Positions 13,928 to 21,354 of a stretch of DNA of 21,438 nucleotides are shown piece after piece. Source of the stretch: Clostridiales bacterium UBA6981 (lineage in GTDB: Bacteria; Bacillota; Clostridia; Oscillospirales; Oscillospiraceae). The stretch spans positions 31,500-52,937 of the forward strand of contig DJYJ01000017.1 in the NCBI GenBank assembly GCA_002450075.1, written 5' to 3'. The stretch's first letter is position 1; each line of letters begins with the position of its first letter. The position numbers were made by a program, and so were the translations under genes. Under the pieces are notes generated by a model. It saw only the letters and a list, made by a program, of their open reading frames with translations. It was not told where the DNA came from and made no database searches.

Positions 13928-14299
13928 TTAAATCACTTCGGGAGCGAGCGACAGGATCTTCATGTATTCCTTGTCGCGAAGCTCACGGGCGACGGGTCCA
14001 AAGATACGGGTGCCGCGGGGGTTCTTATCACCGGTGTTGATCAGAACGGCCGCGTTCTCGTCGAAGCGAACGTAGGTGCCGTCGGCGCGGCGGACGGGCT
14101 TGACCGTGCGAACGACGACCGCCTTGACGACGTCGCCCTTCTTCACGCTGCCGCCGGGGGCCGCCTTGCGGACGGAGCAGACGATAACATCACCGATGCT
14201 GGCGTACTTGCGCTTGGAACCGCCAAGCACGCGGATGCACTTGAGCTCTTTGGCGCCGGTATTGTCGGCGACCTTCAGATAAGTTTCCTGCTGAATCAT
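13928..14299 (-). CDS. rplN: 50S ribosomal protein L14
   Basis: This 123-aa L14 begins MIQQETYLKVADNTGAKELKCIRVLGGS and ends GPVARELRDKEYMKILSLAPEVI, the family pattern throughout. It is a beta-barrel protein at the subunit interface that forms a bridge with 16S rRNA and is the docking site of the silencing factor RsfS. It opens the spc segment, 14 bp after rpsQ with no promoter between, so S10 and spc are one unit here. Confidence 0.98.
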   Translation of the reverse strand: MIQQETYLKVADNTGAKELKCIRVLGGSKRKYASIGDVIVCSVRKAAPGGSVKKGDVVKAVVVRTVKPVRRADGTYVRFDENAAVLINTGDKNPRGTRIFGPVARELRDKEYMKILSLAPEVI

Positions 14300-14313
14300 A
14301 TCTCGGCGCCTCC

Positions 14314-14577
14314 TTACTTAGCCTTCTCAACGATCTCGACCACGCGCCAACGCTTGTCGTGGGACAGGGGGCGGGTCTCCATCACGCGGACGATATCGCC
14401 GACGCCGCACTCGTTGTTCTCGTCGTGGGCCTTGAGACGATAGGTACGTCCGATGATCTTTTTGTAGGTCTTGTGCGCGACACGGTCTTCCACCGTGACG
14501 ACGACAGTCTTGTCCATCTTGTCGGAAACGACCTTGCCTACGCGGACTTTACGGGAAGTAGTTCTTTCTTCACTCAT
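14314..14577 (-). CDS. rpsQ: 30S ribosomal protein S17
   Basis: This 87-aa OB-fold protein contains TSRKVRVGKVVSDKMDKTVVVTVEDRVAHKTYKKIIGRTYRLKAHDE and the GDIVRVMETRPLSHDKRWRVVEIVEKAK ending, all typical of S17. It binds the 5' and central domains of 16S rRNA early in assembly. It is the last gene of the S10 segment. Confidence 0.98.
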   Translation of the reverse strand: MSEERTTSRKVRVGKVVSDKMDKTVVVTVEDRVAHKTYKKIIGRTYRLKAHDENNECGVGDIVRVMETRPLSHDKRWRVVEIVEKAK

Positions 14578-14591
14578 TGTTCCTTACCTCC

Positions 14592-14769
14592 TCAGTTCTC
14601 TTTCTCGCGCAGCACGGTCTTGACACGCGCGATGTCACGGCGCACGGCAGAGATCTTGGTGGGATTGTCAAGATGATTGGTGGCGTGCTGCATGCGGAGC
14701 ATGAAAAGGTCCTTCTTCAGGTCGACGAGCTTGCTCTGGAGCTCGGCAACGGACATGGAGCGGATTTCA

Positions 14770-14780
<11 letters not shown>
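14592..14780 (-). CDS. rpmC: 50S ribosomal protein L29
   Basis: This 62-aa helical-hairpin protein reads MKANEIRSMSVAELQSKLVDLKK and onward to the usual DIARVKTVLREKEN ending. It sits at the exit tunnel next to L23. I chose the ATG at 14778-14780, which matches the family start and overlaps the end of rplP by 11 nt; a GGTGG site lies upstream inside rplP. A longer frame starting at 14819 would add 13 residues unlike L29. The overlap implies coupled translation. Confidence 0.96.
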
Positions 14781-15212
<432 letters not shown>

Positions 15213-15213
<1 letters not shown>

Positions 15214-16076
15214 TAGTTGTTGCCTCCTTCCTTGGCGGGGGCGGCAGGACGCGGGCCGCGGTTATCGCGGTTGAAGCTGCCCTGGCCCTGGGGCCGGCTG
15301 CCGTAGCCCTGGCGGCGGTCGCCGCTCTGGTTGCGGTTGTCACGGTTGTAACCGCCCTGGCGGCGATCGCCGCGGCGGTCGTCTCTGCGGCGACGCTCGC
15401 CCAGAGGCTTGTTGGGATCCATGGTGCGCGGGGTCGTGCGCAGCGTCTGGGAAAGGACCTCGCCTTTGTAGATCCAGACCTTGACGCCGATGCGGCCATA
15501 GGTCGTGTTGGCTTCGGCGAAACCGTAGTCGATGTCGGCACGGATCGTCTGCAGGGGGATGGTGCCCTCGTGGTAGCATTCGCTTCTCGCGATCTCGGCG
15601 CCGCCCAGACGGCCGCCGCACTTGACCTTGATGCCGCGAGCGCCCATGCGCATCGCGCGGCCCATCGCGTTCTTCATCGCACGGCGGAAGCCGATGCGCT
15701 TCTCGAGCTGCTGGGCAATGTTCTCGGCCACGAGCTGAGCGTTCGTGTCGGGGGTGCGGACCTCGATGATGGAGATCGCGACCGGCTTGCCGATCATCTT
15801 GGAGACCTCGTTCTGGAGGCGCTCGATCTCAGCGCCGCCCTTGCCGATGACGACACCGGGGCGGGAGCAGTGGATGAACAGGCGGACCTTATTGCTGTCG
15901 CGCTCGATCTCGATGGTGGGAACGCCGGCGGAATAAAGGGCCTTCTTGAGGTATTTGCGGATGTTGTAATCTTCGACGATCAGATCGCCGACCTTCTCTT
16001 CTCTTGCGTACCATCTGGAATCCCAGTCTTTGATAACGCCGACACGCAGGCCGTGAGGATTAACTTTCTGTCCCAT
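15213..16076 (-). CDS. rpsC: 30S ribosomal protein S3 with long disordered basic tail
   Basis: The first 210 or so residues are ordinary S3: MGQKVNPHGLRVGVIKDWDS, a KH domain with GVVIGKGG (74-81), and the C-terminal domain with MGARGIKVKCGGRLGGAEIAR and GRIGVKVWIYKGE. S3 lies at the mRNA entry tunnel and helps unwind mRNA. The protein is 287 aa, however, where most bacterial S3 proteins are about 210-230. The additional region (about 211-287) is rich in Arg, Asn, Asp, Gly and Gln with repeated NRDNR and DRRQG words, and is predicted to be disordered. The tail keeps the operon frame and ends exactly at the rplP overlap, so it is not a frameshift artefact. Confidence 0.97.
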
Positions 16077-16095
16077 TGTATTCTGCCTCCTTCCC

Positions 16096-16443
16096 TTAGT
16101 CTCTCTCAGCCACAGCGATCATGATGTGGCTGGTGCGCTTGTTGATGCGGTACATGCTTCCCTTGGCTCTCGGCATGCCTCTCTTGAGGATGGGGCCGGC
16201 GCCCGCGTACGTCTCGCAGACGTAGAGCTTTTCGGGATCCATTTCAAAGTTGTTCTCGGCGTTGGCCATGGCGCTCTTGAGCACCTTGATCATCAGCTCG
16301 CAGCCGGCCTTGGGGGTGTTCTCCATCAGGGCCATGGCGACCTTGGCATCCTTGCCGCGGATCATGTTGCAGACGATCTCGACCTTACGGGGAGAGATGC
16401 GGGCATATTTGTGCTCGGCACGAGCGATTTTCTTTTCGTCCAT
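16096..16443 (-). CDS. rplV: 50S ribosomal protein L22
   Basis: This 115-aa L22 contains ARAEHKYARISPRKVEIVCNMIRGK, the conserved N-terminal part, and the long beta-hairpin segment ending YRINKRTSHIMIAVAERD that lines the exit tunnel and is a known site of macrolide resistance changes. The hairpin sequence MPRAKGSMYRINKRTSHI looks normal, with no insertion or deletion. It lies 13 bp after rpsS. Confidence 0.98.
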   Translation of the reverse strand: MDEKKIARAEHKYARISPRKVEIVCNMIRGKDAKVAMALMENTPKAGCELMIKVLKSAMANAENNFEMDPEKLYVCETYAGAGPILKRGMPRAKGSMYRINKRTSHIMIAVAERD

Positions 16444-16456
16444 TCCTCTTGCCTCC

Positions 16457-16732
16457 TTACTTCACGGCGTTCTTGCTGCCGGAGTGGCCGCGGAACGTAC
16501 GGGTGGGAGCAAACTCGCCCAGCTTGTGGCCGACCATATCCTCGGTGACGTACACCGGGACGTGACGGCGGCCGTCGTGGACGGCGATCGTGTGTCCGAC
16601 AAAGGACGGGAAGATCGTGGAGGAACGAGACCAGGTCTTGACGACCTGCTTGTTGCCGGTCTTGTTCATCTCGTCGACTCTCTTCAGCAGTTCGGGCGCG
16701 GCGAACGGGCCCTTCTTGATGCTTCTGCTCAT
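16457..16732 (-). CDS. rpsS: 30S ribosomal protein S19
   Basis: This 91-aa S19 begins MSRSIKKGPFAAPELLKRV and includes TWSRSSTIFPSFVGHTIAVHDGRRHVPVYVTEDMVGHKLGEFAPTRTFRGH, the family signature. It is a 30S head protein that binds 16S rRNA with S13 and faces the A site. Gaps of 14 and 13 bp separate it from rplB and rplV. Confidence 0.98.
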   Translation of the reverse strand: MSRSIKKGPFAAPELLKRVDEMNKTGNKQVVKTWSRSSTIFPSFVGHTIAVHDGRRHVPVYVTEDMVGHKLGEFAPTRTFRGHSGSKNAVK

Positions 16733-16746
16733 TTCTCTTTCCCTCC

Positions 16747-17583
16747 TTACTTCGCGTTGCGGCGCTTGACGATGAACTTATCGGTGTGGTTCTTCGTCTT
16801 GCGGGTCTTGTAACCGAGTGCGGGCTTGCCCCACGGGGTTACAGGGCCGGGACGGCCGACGGGGGACTTGCCTTCGCCGCCGCCGTGCGGGTGGTCGACC
16901 GGGTTCATGACAGAGCCGCGGACCGTCGGGCGGATGCCCATGTGGCGTTTGCGGCCGGCCTTGCCCAGGTGGACGTTGGCGTGGTCGATGTTGCCGACCT
17001 GACCGATGGTGGCGTAGCAGTCCATGCGGACCTTGCGCATCTCACCGGAGGGCAGACGAACGGTCGCCATGCCGTTTTCCTTGGCCATGAGCTGAGCCGC
17101 GTCGCCGGCGCTGCGGACAAGCTGCGCGCCCTTGCCGGGGTAGAGCTCGATGTTGTGGATGAAGGTACCCACGGGGATGTTCGCCATCGGCAGGGCGTTG
17201 CCCGGCTTGATGTCGGCCGCGGGGGAAGCGACGACGCTGTCGCCGGCGTCCAGGCCCACGGGAGCGAGGATGTAGCGGCGCTCGCCGTCGGCATACTCGC
17301 ACAGGGCGATGAACGCGCTGCGGTTCGGGTCGTACTCGAGACGGAGGACCTTGGCCTCGGCGTCTCTCTTATCGCGCTTGAAGTCGATCACACGGTACTT
17401 CTGGCGATTGCCGCCGCCCTGGTGGCGGACGGTGATGTGGCCGTAGCTGTTGCGGCCGGCGTGCTTCTTGAGGACCTCGGTGAGGTTCTTCTCGGGCTTG
17501 GCGTGCTTGTCGACGCCGTCGAAGCCGGAGACGGTCATGCCTCTTCTGGCAGGAGTAGTCGGTCTGTAAGTTTTAATAGACAT
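16747..17583 (-). CDS. rplB: 50S ribosomal protein L2
   Basis: This 278-aa L2 has the OB-fold and SH3-like domains and the conserved C-terminal loop NPVDHPHGGGEG (HPHGGGEG at 231-238), whose histidine lies close to the peptidyl transferase centre. The ending GYKTRKTKNHTDKFIVKRR is the family standard. L2 is required for subunit joining. It follows rplW by 14 bp with AAGGAGG upstream. Confidence 0.98.
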   Translation of the reverse strand: MSIKTYRPTTPARRGMTVSGFDGVDKHAKPEKNLTEVLKKHAGRNSYGHITVRHQGGGNRQKYRVIDFKRDKRDAEAKVLRLEYDPNRSAFIALCEYADGERRYILAPVGLDAGDSVVASPAADIKPGNALPMANIPVGTFIHNIELYPGKGAQLVRSAGDAAQLMAKENGMATVRLPSGEMRKVRMDCYATIGQVGNIDHANVHLGKAGRKRHMGIRPTVRGSVMNPVDHPHGGGEGKSPVGRPGPVTPWGKPALGYKTRKTKNHTDKFIVKRRNAK

Positions 17584-17597
17584 TCTTCATTTCCTCC

Positions 17598-17894
17598 TTA
17601 TGCCATGCCTTCGAAGAGCTCAATGTTCTTGGAATCGGCGCTGAGCTTGACGACGGCCTTTTTCCAGGAGGCGGTTCTGCCCATGGGGTAGGCGCCGGTG
17701 CGCTTTTCCTTGCCGCGGACGTTGATCGTCGTGACCTTCACGACGGTGACGCCGAAGATCTCCTCGATCGCTTTCTTGATCTCGATCTTGTTGGCGTGCT
17801 TGTCAACTTCAAACGCGTACTTTTTGATGTCCAGGTCTTCCATGGACTGCTCGGTGATGATCGGGCGAATGATGATGTCATATGCGGTCTTCAT
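17598..17894 (-). CDS. rplW: 50S ribosomal protein L23
   Basis: This 98-aa L23 starts MKTAYDIIIRPIITEQSM and carries YAFEVDKHANKIEIKKAIEEIFGVTVVKVTTINVRGKEKR. It rings the exit tunnel and is the dock for trigger factor and the signal recognition particle. Its ATG shares one base with the rplD stop (TGATG), with AGGAGGTG inside the end of rplD; coupling is likely. Confidence 0.98.
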   Translation of the reverse strand: MKTAYDIIIRPIITEQSMEDLDIKKYAFEVDKHANKIEIKKAIEEIFGVTVVKVTTINVRGKEKRTGAYPMGRTASWKKAVVKLSADSKNIELFEGMA

Positions 17895-18517
17895 CAGGCG
17901 AACACCTCCTCGATCTTGGCGAGGGCAGCCTTGTCGACTACCATCTTGCCGCTGGTAAGGATCATATAGGGGCTGAGGATCGTGGCGGTCGTGGTCGTGA
18001 CGCCGGCGATATTGCGGGCGCTCTTGACGACCTTCTCGTCAACGTTCTCGGTCACGACAAGAGCCTTGCTCTCGACGCCGACCTTGCGCAGGAACTCGGC
18101 GAAGGGCTTGGTCTTGATGTCCTCGACCTTCAATCCGTCGATGACGATGACCTCGTCCTCGGCCGCTTTCGCGCTCAGCGCGGACTTGAGAGCCAGACGG
18201 CGGACCTTCTTGTTGAGGGTGTAGCTGTAGTCGCGGGGCTTGGGAGCGAAGGCTACGCCGCCGTGATACCACACGGGGGAGCCGGCGTAACCGGCGCGGG
18301 CGCGGCCGGTGCCCTTCTGGCGCCACGGCTTGCGGGTGGTGTAGGAAACCTCACCCTTGGTGAGCGCGCTCTGCGTGCCCTGGCGGAGATTCGCAAGGTG
18401 ATTCTTAACGGAATCGTGCAGGACGCTCTTGTTCGGCTCGATGCCGAAGATGGCCTCGGAGAGCTCGATCTCGCCGATCTTCTCGCCTGCCATGTTGAAA
18501 ACGTTAGCTTTAGGCAT
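17894..18517 (-). CDS. rplD: 50S ribosomal protein L4
   Basis: This 207-aa L4 has the globular part plus the long basic loop that reaches the exit tunnel (about 58-90, SYTTRKPWRQKGTGRARAG and on to SPVWYHGG). In E. coli L4 also represses the S10 operon by attenuation in the leader. The rpsJ leader here contains a terminator-like hairpin, so a comparable control is conceivable, but nothing in this gene proves it. The gap from rplC is 19 bp. Confidence 0.98.
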   Translation of the reverse strand: MPKANVFNMAGEKIGEIELSEAIFGIEPNKSVLHDSVKNHLANLRQGTQSALTKGEVSYTTRKPWRQKGTGRARAGYAGSPVWYHGGVAFAPKPRDYSYTLNKKVRRLALKSALSAKAAEDEVIVIDGLKVEDIKTKPFAEFLRKVGVESKALVVTENVDEKVVKSARNIAGVTTTTATILSPYMILTSGKMVVDKAALAKIEEVFA

Positions 18518-18536
18518 TTATGCTGCTCTCCTTTCC

Positions 18537-19265
18537 TTACTTGGTACGTGCGGAAGCCTTCTGCGGGTTGACACGCGCGGAGGCCTTCTGCGGGTTGACG
18601 CTGATGCCGGCAGCCTCGCCCTTCTTGACGGGCTGGGTCTTGACGGTGTTCTTGATATACACGATGCCGCCCTTGGGGCCGGGGATCGCGCCGCGAATGG
18701 CGATCATGTTCAGCTCGGCGTCGACCTTGACGATGTCGAGGTTCTGGACGGTGATCTGGTCAACGCCCATGTGGCCGGCCTGCTTCTTGCCCGGGAAGAT
18801 GCGGCTGGGGTCCGTGCTGGAGCCCATGGAGCCCGCGTGACGGTGGACAGGGCCGCCGCCGTGGCTGGTGGGCGTACGGCCCTGGCCGAAGCGCTTGACA
18901 ACGCCGGCGTAGCCGTGACCCTTGCTGATACCGGTGACGTCGACCTTGTCGCCTTCCGCGAACATGTCGGCCTTCACGACGTCGCCGACCTCGAGCTTGC
19001 TGGAATCCTCAAGACGGAACTCCTTGAGATGCTTGACCATGCCCACGCCGGCTTTCTTCAGGTGACCCTGCTCGCCGTTCGAGAGCTTCTTCTCGGCTAC
19101 TTCCTCGTAACCGAACTGGACTGCCTCGTATCCTTCCTTTTCCTTGGTCATCTTCTGCACGACCACGCAGGGGCCGGCCTCGATGACGGTCACGGGAATG
19201 ACCTTGCCAGTCTCATCGAAGATCTGCGTCATGCCGACCTTCTTGCCGATGATGGCTTTCTTCAT
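18537..19265 (-). CDS. rplC: 50S ribosomal protein L3 with duplicated tail
   Basis: The core is standard L3: MKKAIIGKKVGMTQIFDETGKVIPVTVIEAGPC, the tunnel-side loop FGQGRTPTSHGGGPVHRHAGSMGSSTDPSRIFPGKKQAGHMG (about 126-167) and the NLDIVKVD segment. L3 reaches toward the peptidyl transferase centre. The protein is 242 aa whereas about 205-215 is common. The surplus includes a tail in which VNPQKASAR occurs twice in a row (223-231 and 232-240) before the final TK. The start is preceded by TAGGAGG. Confidence 0.97.
   Translation of the reverse strand: MKKAIIGKKVGMTQIFDETGKVIPVTVIEAGPCVVVQKMTKEKEGYEAVQFGYEEVAEKKLSNGEQGHLKKAGVGMVKHLKEFRLEDSSKLEVGDVVKADMFAEGDKVDVTGISKGHGYAGVVKRFGQGRTPTSHGGGPVHRHAGSMGSSTDPSRIFPGKKQAGHMGVDQITVQNLDIVKVDAELNMIAIRGAIPGPKGGIVYIKNTVKTQPVKKGEAAGISVNPQKASARVNPQKASARTK
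18546..18599 (-). repeat. 27-bp tandem duplication inside the rplC 3' end
   Basis: Two adjacent 27-bp units (18573-18599 and 18546-18572) both encode VNPQKASAR. They differ at two bases, both synonymous (GCC/GCT and GCG/GCA for Ala). The unit length is a multiple of three, so the reading frame is preserved. Confidence 0.95.
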
Positions 19266-19415
19266 TGTATTTCCTCCTAACGGTTATTGGTTACCTCGCA
19301 TGGCCGTTCGCGTTGGGGGCGGACGCCAGAGGCTGGCAACTTAACCCGTCCGCATACGCAAGCTGCGGACATTGGGTTATGGACTTTGTTGATCTGCTTT
19401 CTTATTAAATTACGA
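19266..19415 (-). promoter_or_regulatory. 150-bp structured gap between rpsJ and rplC
   Basis: No gene is present. On the minus strand a strong hairpin (19342-19379) has TAACCC/GGGTTA closing arms, a three-base bulge and a 7-bp GTCCGCA/TGCGGAC inner stem, 13 pairs in all. It is followed by a small GCCAG/CTGGC hairpin (19325-19337) and then the rplC ribosome binding site. No U-tract follows the large hairpin, so it is unlikely to terminate transcription. It could slow decay of the message, or be a ribosomal protein binding site; this is inference. Confidence 0.55.
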
Positions 19416-19730
19416 TCAGAGCTTGATCTCGATCTCGACGCCGGCGGGGACTTCGAGGTTCATCAGGGCCTCGACGGTCTTCTGGGTCGGGCTCATGATG
19501 TCGATCAGGCGCTTGTGGGTGCGGCGCTCGAACTGCTCACGGCTGTCCTTGTACTTGTGGACGGCGCGGAGGATCGTGACGATCTCGGTCTTGGTCGGCA
19601 GGGGGATGGGGCCGGAGACCTTGGCGTCAGTGCGCTTGGCAGCCTCGACGATGGTTTCGGCGGCCTTGTCGATCAGCTGGTGATCGTAAGCCTTCAGACG
19701 GATGCGGATCATGTTTTTGTTGTTTGCCAT
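19416..19730 (-). CDS. rpsJ: 30S ribosomal protein S10
   Basis: This 104-aa S10 starts MANNKNMIRIRLKAYDHQLIDKAAETIVEAAKRTDAKVSGPIPLPTKTEIVTI and ends NLEVPAGVEIEIKL, the family pattern. S10 (NusE) is a 30S head protein and also binds NusB and NusG in antitermination and coupling. The ATG at 19728-19730 has AAGGAG 9 nt upstream. The frame stays open upstream to 20078, but that start would be a TTG lying inside the promoter -35 box, so it is rejected. It is the first gene of the cluster; the str operon genes (rpsL, rpsG, fusA, tuf) that often precede it are not adjacent. Confidence 0.98.
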   Translation of the reverse strand: MANNKNMIRIRLKAYDHQLIDKAAETIVEAAKRTDAKVSGPIPLPTKTEIVTILRAVHKYKDSREQFERRTHKRLIDIMSPTQKTVEALMNLEVPAGVEIEIKL

Positions 19731-20043
19731 GGTGTTTTTCTCCTTTTTCGTACGTTTTCCGGCGGCATTGGGTCCCGCCTTTTTCTGCGTACGGACGAAA
19801 CCGAAAATCTTGTACACACAACCGTGCGTATCAGACCACGTCCGAAAAACAAACCGGCCTTTTACAGCCGGTCGATCCCCCGTCCATGCGATATACGCGT
19901 GTACCGGATAAGGTTTCTTCCCGCCCGATCGTGTGCCCGTCATACTGTCGGGCACCGGACATACTCCACGAAAGTTACCCTGTTTTTCAACAGGCAATCT
20001 CCCGCTTCCTCGCAGTGCGCATACGTGTGCCTTACACGCGCGC
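19731..20043 (-). promoter_or_regulatory. Long 5' leader of rpsJ (about 310 nt)
   Basis: Between the predicted transcription start (near 20043) and the rpsJ ATG the minus strand carries several hairpins: CGTGT/ACACG at 20024-20038, CCTGTT/AACAGG with a GAAA loop at 19979-19994, GTGCCCG/CGGGCAC at 19933-19955, and the terminator-like ACCGGC/GCCGGT hairpin at 19853-19872. An upstream TCCGGT (near 19904-19911 on the plus strand as accgga) can pair with the 5' arm of the last hairpin and so could act as an antiterminator. Such long leaders before S10 operons are used for feedback control in other bacteria. I do not recognise a named leader class. Confidence 0.55.
19843..19872 (-). terminator. Terminator-like attenuator hairpin in the rpsJ leader
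   Basis: On the minus strand ACCGGC (19867-19872) pairs with GCCGGT (19853-19858) around an eight-base loop, directly followed by TTGTTTTTC. That is the form of an intrinsic terminator, yet it stands about 110 bp before rpsJ and well after the promoter. The natural reading is partial termination (attenuation) that must be relieved to express the cluster. The stem is short, so efficiency is uncertain. Confidence 0.6.
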
Positions 20044-20049
20044 TTGAAT

Positions 20050-20078
20050 AATATAACAGAGCGGTAACAACTTGTCAA
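20050..20078 (-). promoter_or_regulatory. Main promoter of the S10-spc-alpha cluster
   Basis: On the minus strand a perfect TTGACA (20073-20078) is followed by a 17-nt spacer and TATATT (20050-20055), which matches TATAAT at five of six positions. Upstream are A-rich tracts (around 20083-20112) that could act as an UP element for the RNA polymerase alpha C-terminal domain. Predicted start is near 20043. This is the strongest promoter-like sequence in the window. Confidence 0.9.
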
Positions 20079-20135
20079 GGGATTTTTCGTGATTTTTGCA
20101 GAAATTTTCCGTGTTTTTTTGTGCGTCTCTACAAA

Positions 20136-20300
20136 TTGTTTTTTTCGGTGAAAAAAAGGGTATATTTTGTGCTGTAAGTGGCCGAAACGACTTGAAATAT
20201 CAGCCGTTCTACTGCAAGTAGAATCCCTCCTCCCCGCTCTCTACCCTGTCGGGCGGCAGATGTAGAGCGCATTTCGGCAAAGGGAGTTTGTGTTTTTTCG
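20136..20300 (+). other. Foldable segment between the rpsJ and degV promoters; possible small RNA
   Basis: On the plus strand GCCGAAA (20181-20187) can pair with TTTCGGC (20272-20278) and enclose two hairpins: TTCTACT/AGTAGAA (20207-20223, perfect 7 bp) and GCTCTCTAC/GTAGAGC (20236-20268, with a CTGTC/GGCAG upper stem). This makes a three-way junction. CTCCC (20230-20234) could also pair with GGGAG (20282-20286), followed by a T-rich run to about 20298. A TATATT box is at 20161-20166, but its -35 partner is weak (TTGTTT with a 19-nt spacer). The segment belongs to neither predicted mRNA leader. It does not look to me like 6S RNA, SRP RNA or a common riboswitch. Confidence 0.35.
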
Positions 20301-20316
20301 TCTTCTCGCGTATACT
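20288..20316 (+). promoter_or_regulatory. Probable degV promoter
   Basis: TTGTGT (20288-20293), a 17-nt spacer and TATACT (20311-20316, five of six consensus bases) lie 58 bp before the degV ATG. The -35 box is moderate. Predicted start near 20323 gives a leader of about 50 nt with GGAGG before the ATG. Confidence 0.6.
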
Positions 20317-20373
20317 GTGGGCAGGACGCAATCGTGCGCCCGCAAAATCGCAATCATGCTGCGGAGGATTCCC

Positions 20374-21237
20374 ATGAGCTATACCATCATGACCGACACT
20401 TCGGCGAACCTGCCGGAGGAGTTTCTTCGTGAGAATAAAATCAAATGTATCGCCTATACCTTCATGATCGACGGCAAGGAGCCGGAGAATTTTCACTTTG
20501 AGGGAAAGGCCTTTTATGACGACATGCGCCGGGGGAAGATCGTGACGACCTCGCAGATCTCGCCGCAGCGCTATTCCGATTTCTTCCGTGAGGAGCTGGA
20601 GCAGGGACACGACGTTCTCTTCATCAGCATGTCCTCCGGCATCAGCGGCTCGTTCAACTCCGCCTCGATCGCGGCGGCGGACCTGCGCGAGGAATTTCCC
20701 GACCGCAAGCTGCGCCTCGTCGACGCGCTCGGCGCTTCGCTCGGGGAAGGACTGCTGGCACTCTGGGCCGTACGCTACCGCGAGTTCGGGATGAGCGTGG
20801 ACGCCGCGGCCGAGCGTCTGCTCGACAGGCGCTACGGCATGTGCCAGGTCTTTACGGTGGACGATCTGCGCTATCTCAAGCGCGGCGGAAGGCTGTCCAA
20901 CCTGGCTGCCGCCGTCGGCACCGTGCTGCAGATCAAGCCTCTCTTAAAGGGCAACAACGAGGGCAAGATCGTCTGCTTTGAAAAGGTGCGGGGCCGCAAA
21001 CGCTCGATCGAGGCGATGGCCGAGAAATTCAACCAGTTCGCTCTTGAGCTGCCCGGCCAGACGATCGGCATCGCGCACGCCGACTGTGAGGACGACGTGA
21101 ACTATCTGATCTCGCTGCTGCGGCAGCACCGCAGCGAGCTTGACATCATGACCGTCATGTACGAGCCCGTCACCGGCTCGCATGTCGGCCCCGGCACGCT
21201 GGCGCTGTTCTTCGAGGGCAGCAAGGACTTCCGGTAA
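20374..21237 (+). CDS. DegV family fatty-acid-binding protein
   Basis: This 287-aa protein has the normal DegV/FakB length and motifs in order: TDTSANLP (7-14), TSQISP (59-64), SMSSGISGSF (85-94), LKRGGRLSN (168-176) and GSHVGPGTL (268-276). The family binds a fatty acid in a closed pocket; FakB members present it to the kinase FakA to make acyl-phosphate for phospholipids. No fakA gene is in the window, so its partner is unknown. The ATG at 20374 has GGAGG 6 nt upstream; an earlier in-frame ATG at 20356 lacks this. It is divergent from the ribosomal cluster and a single gene. There is no U-tract terminator between its stop and the insertion-sequence end 27 bp later. Confidence 0.93.
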   Translation: MSYTIMTDTSANLPEEFLRENKIKCIAYTFMIDGKEPENFHFEGKAFYDDMRRGKIVTTSQISPQRYSDFFREELEQGHDVLFISMSSGISGSFNSASIAAADLREEFPDRKLRLVDALGASLGEGLLALWAVRYREFGMSVDAAAERLLDRRYGMCQVFTVDDLRYLKRGGRLSNLAAAVGTVLQIKPLLKGNNEGKIVCFEKVRGRKRSIEAMAEKFNQFALELPGQTIGIAHADCEDDVNYLISLLRQHRSELDIMTVMYEPVTGSHVGPGTLALFFEGSKDFR

Positions 21238-21306
21238 AATACGATTCCATATTATATAAGGAAAGGGGCTGTCTCAAAAGTCAGCCCCGAAAAAAGAGGA
21301 AAATAA

Positions 21307-21339
21307 CGGCAGCCGTCCCTTGAAAAGGGGCGGCTGCCG
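21307..21339 (+). repeat. Strong subterminal hairpin inside the putative IS
   Basis: CGGCAGCCG (21307-21315) pairs with CGGCTGCCG (21331-21339); a T-G pair and CCCTT with AAGGG extend the stem to about 14-15 pairs around a GAA loop. No T-run follows, so it is a weak terminator at best. Its place between the IS tip and the transposase start suggests it shields transposase translation from outside transcripts. Confidence 0.7.
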
Positions 21340-21354
21340 GCTTAATATTAGGTT

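Noticed and set aside
19731..20078. In-frame upstream extension of rpsJ giving a 220-residue protein
   Set aside because: The start would be a TTG inside the -35 box of the main promoter, and the additional 116 residues resemble nothing; the ATG at 19730 has a good ribosome binding site and matches S10.
20181..20286. 6S RNA, SRP RNA or a purine/TPP/FMN riboswitch
   Set aside because: The hallmark sequences (SRP GGAA and GCAG loops, TPP CTGAGA, FMN core, purine core) are absent, and the three-way junction does not match the long rod with central bubble of 6S RNA.
21265..21288. The GGGGCTG/CAGCCCC hairpin as the degV terminator
   Set aside because: It is followed by GAAAAAAG on the plus strand, not a T-run, and the loop sequence matches an IS tip better.
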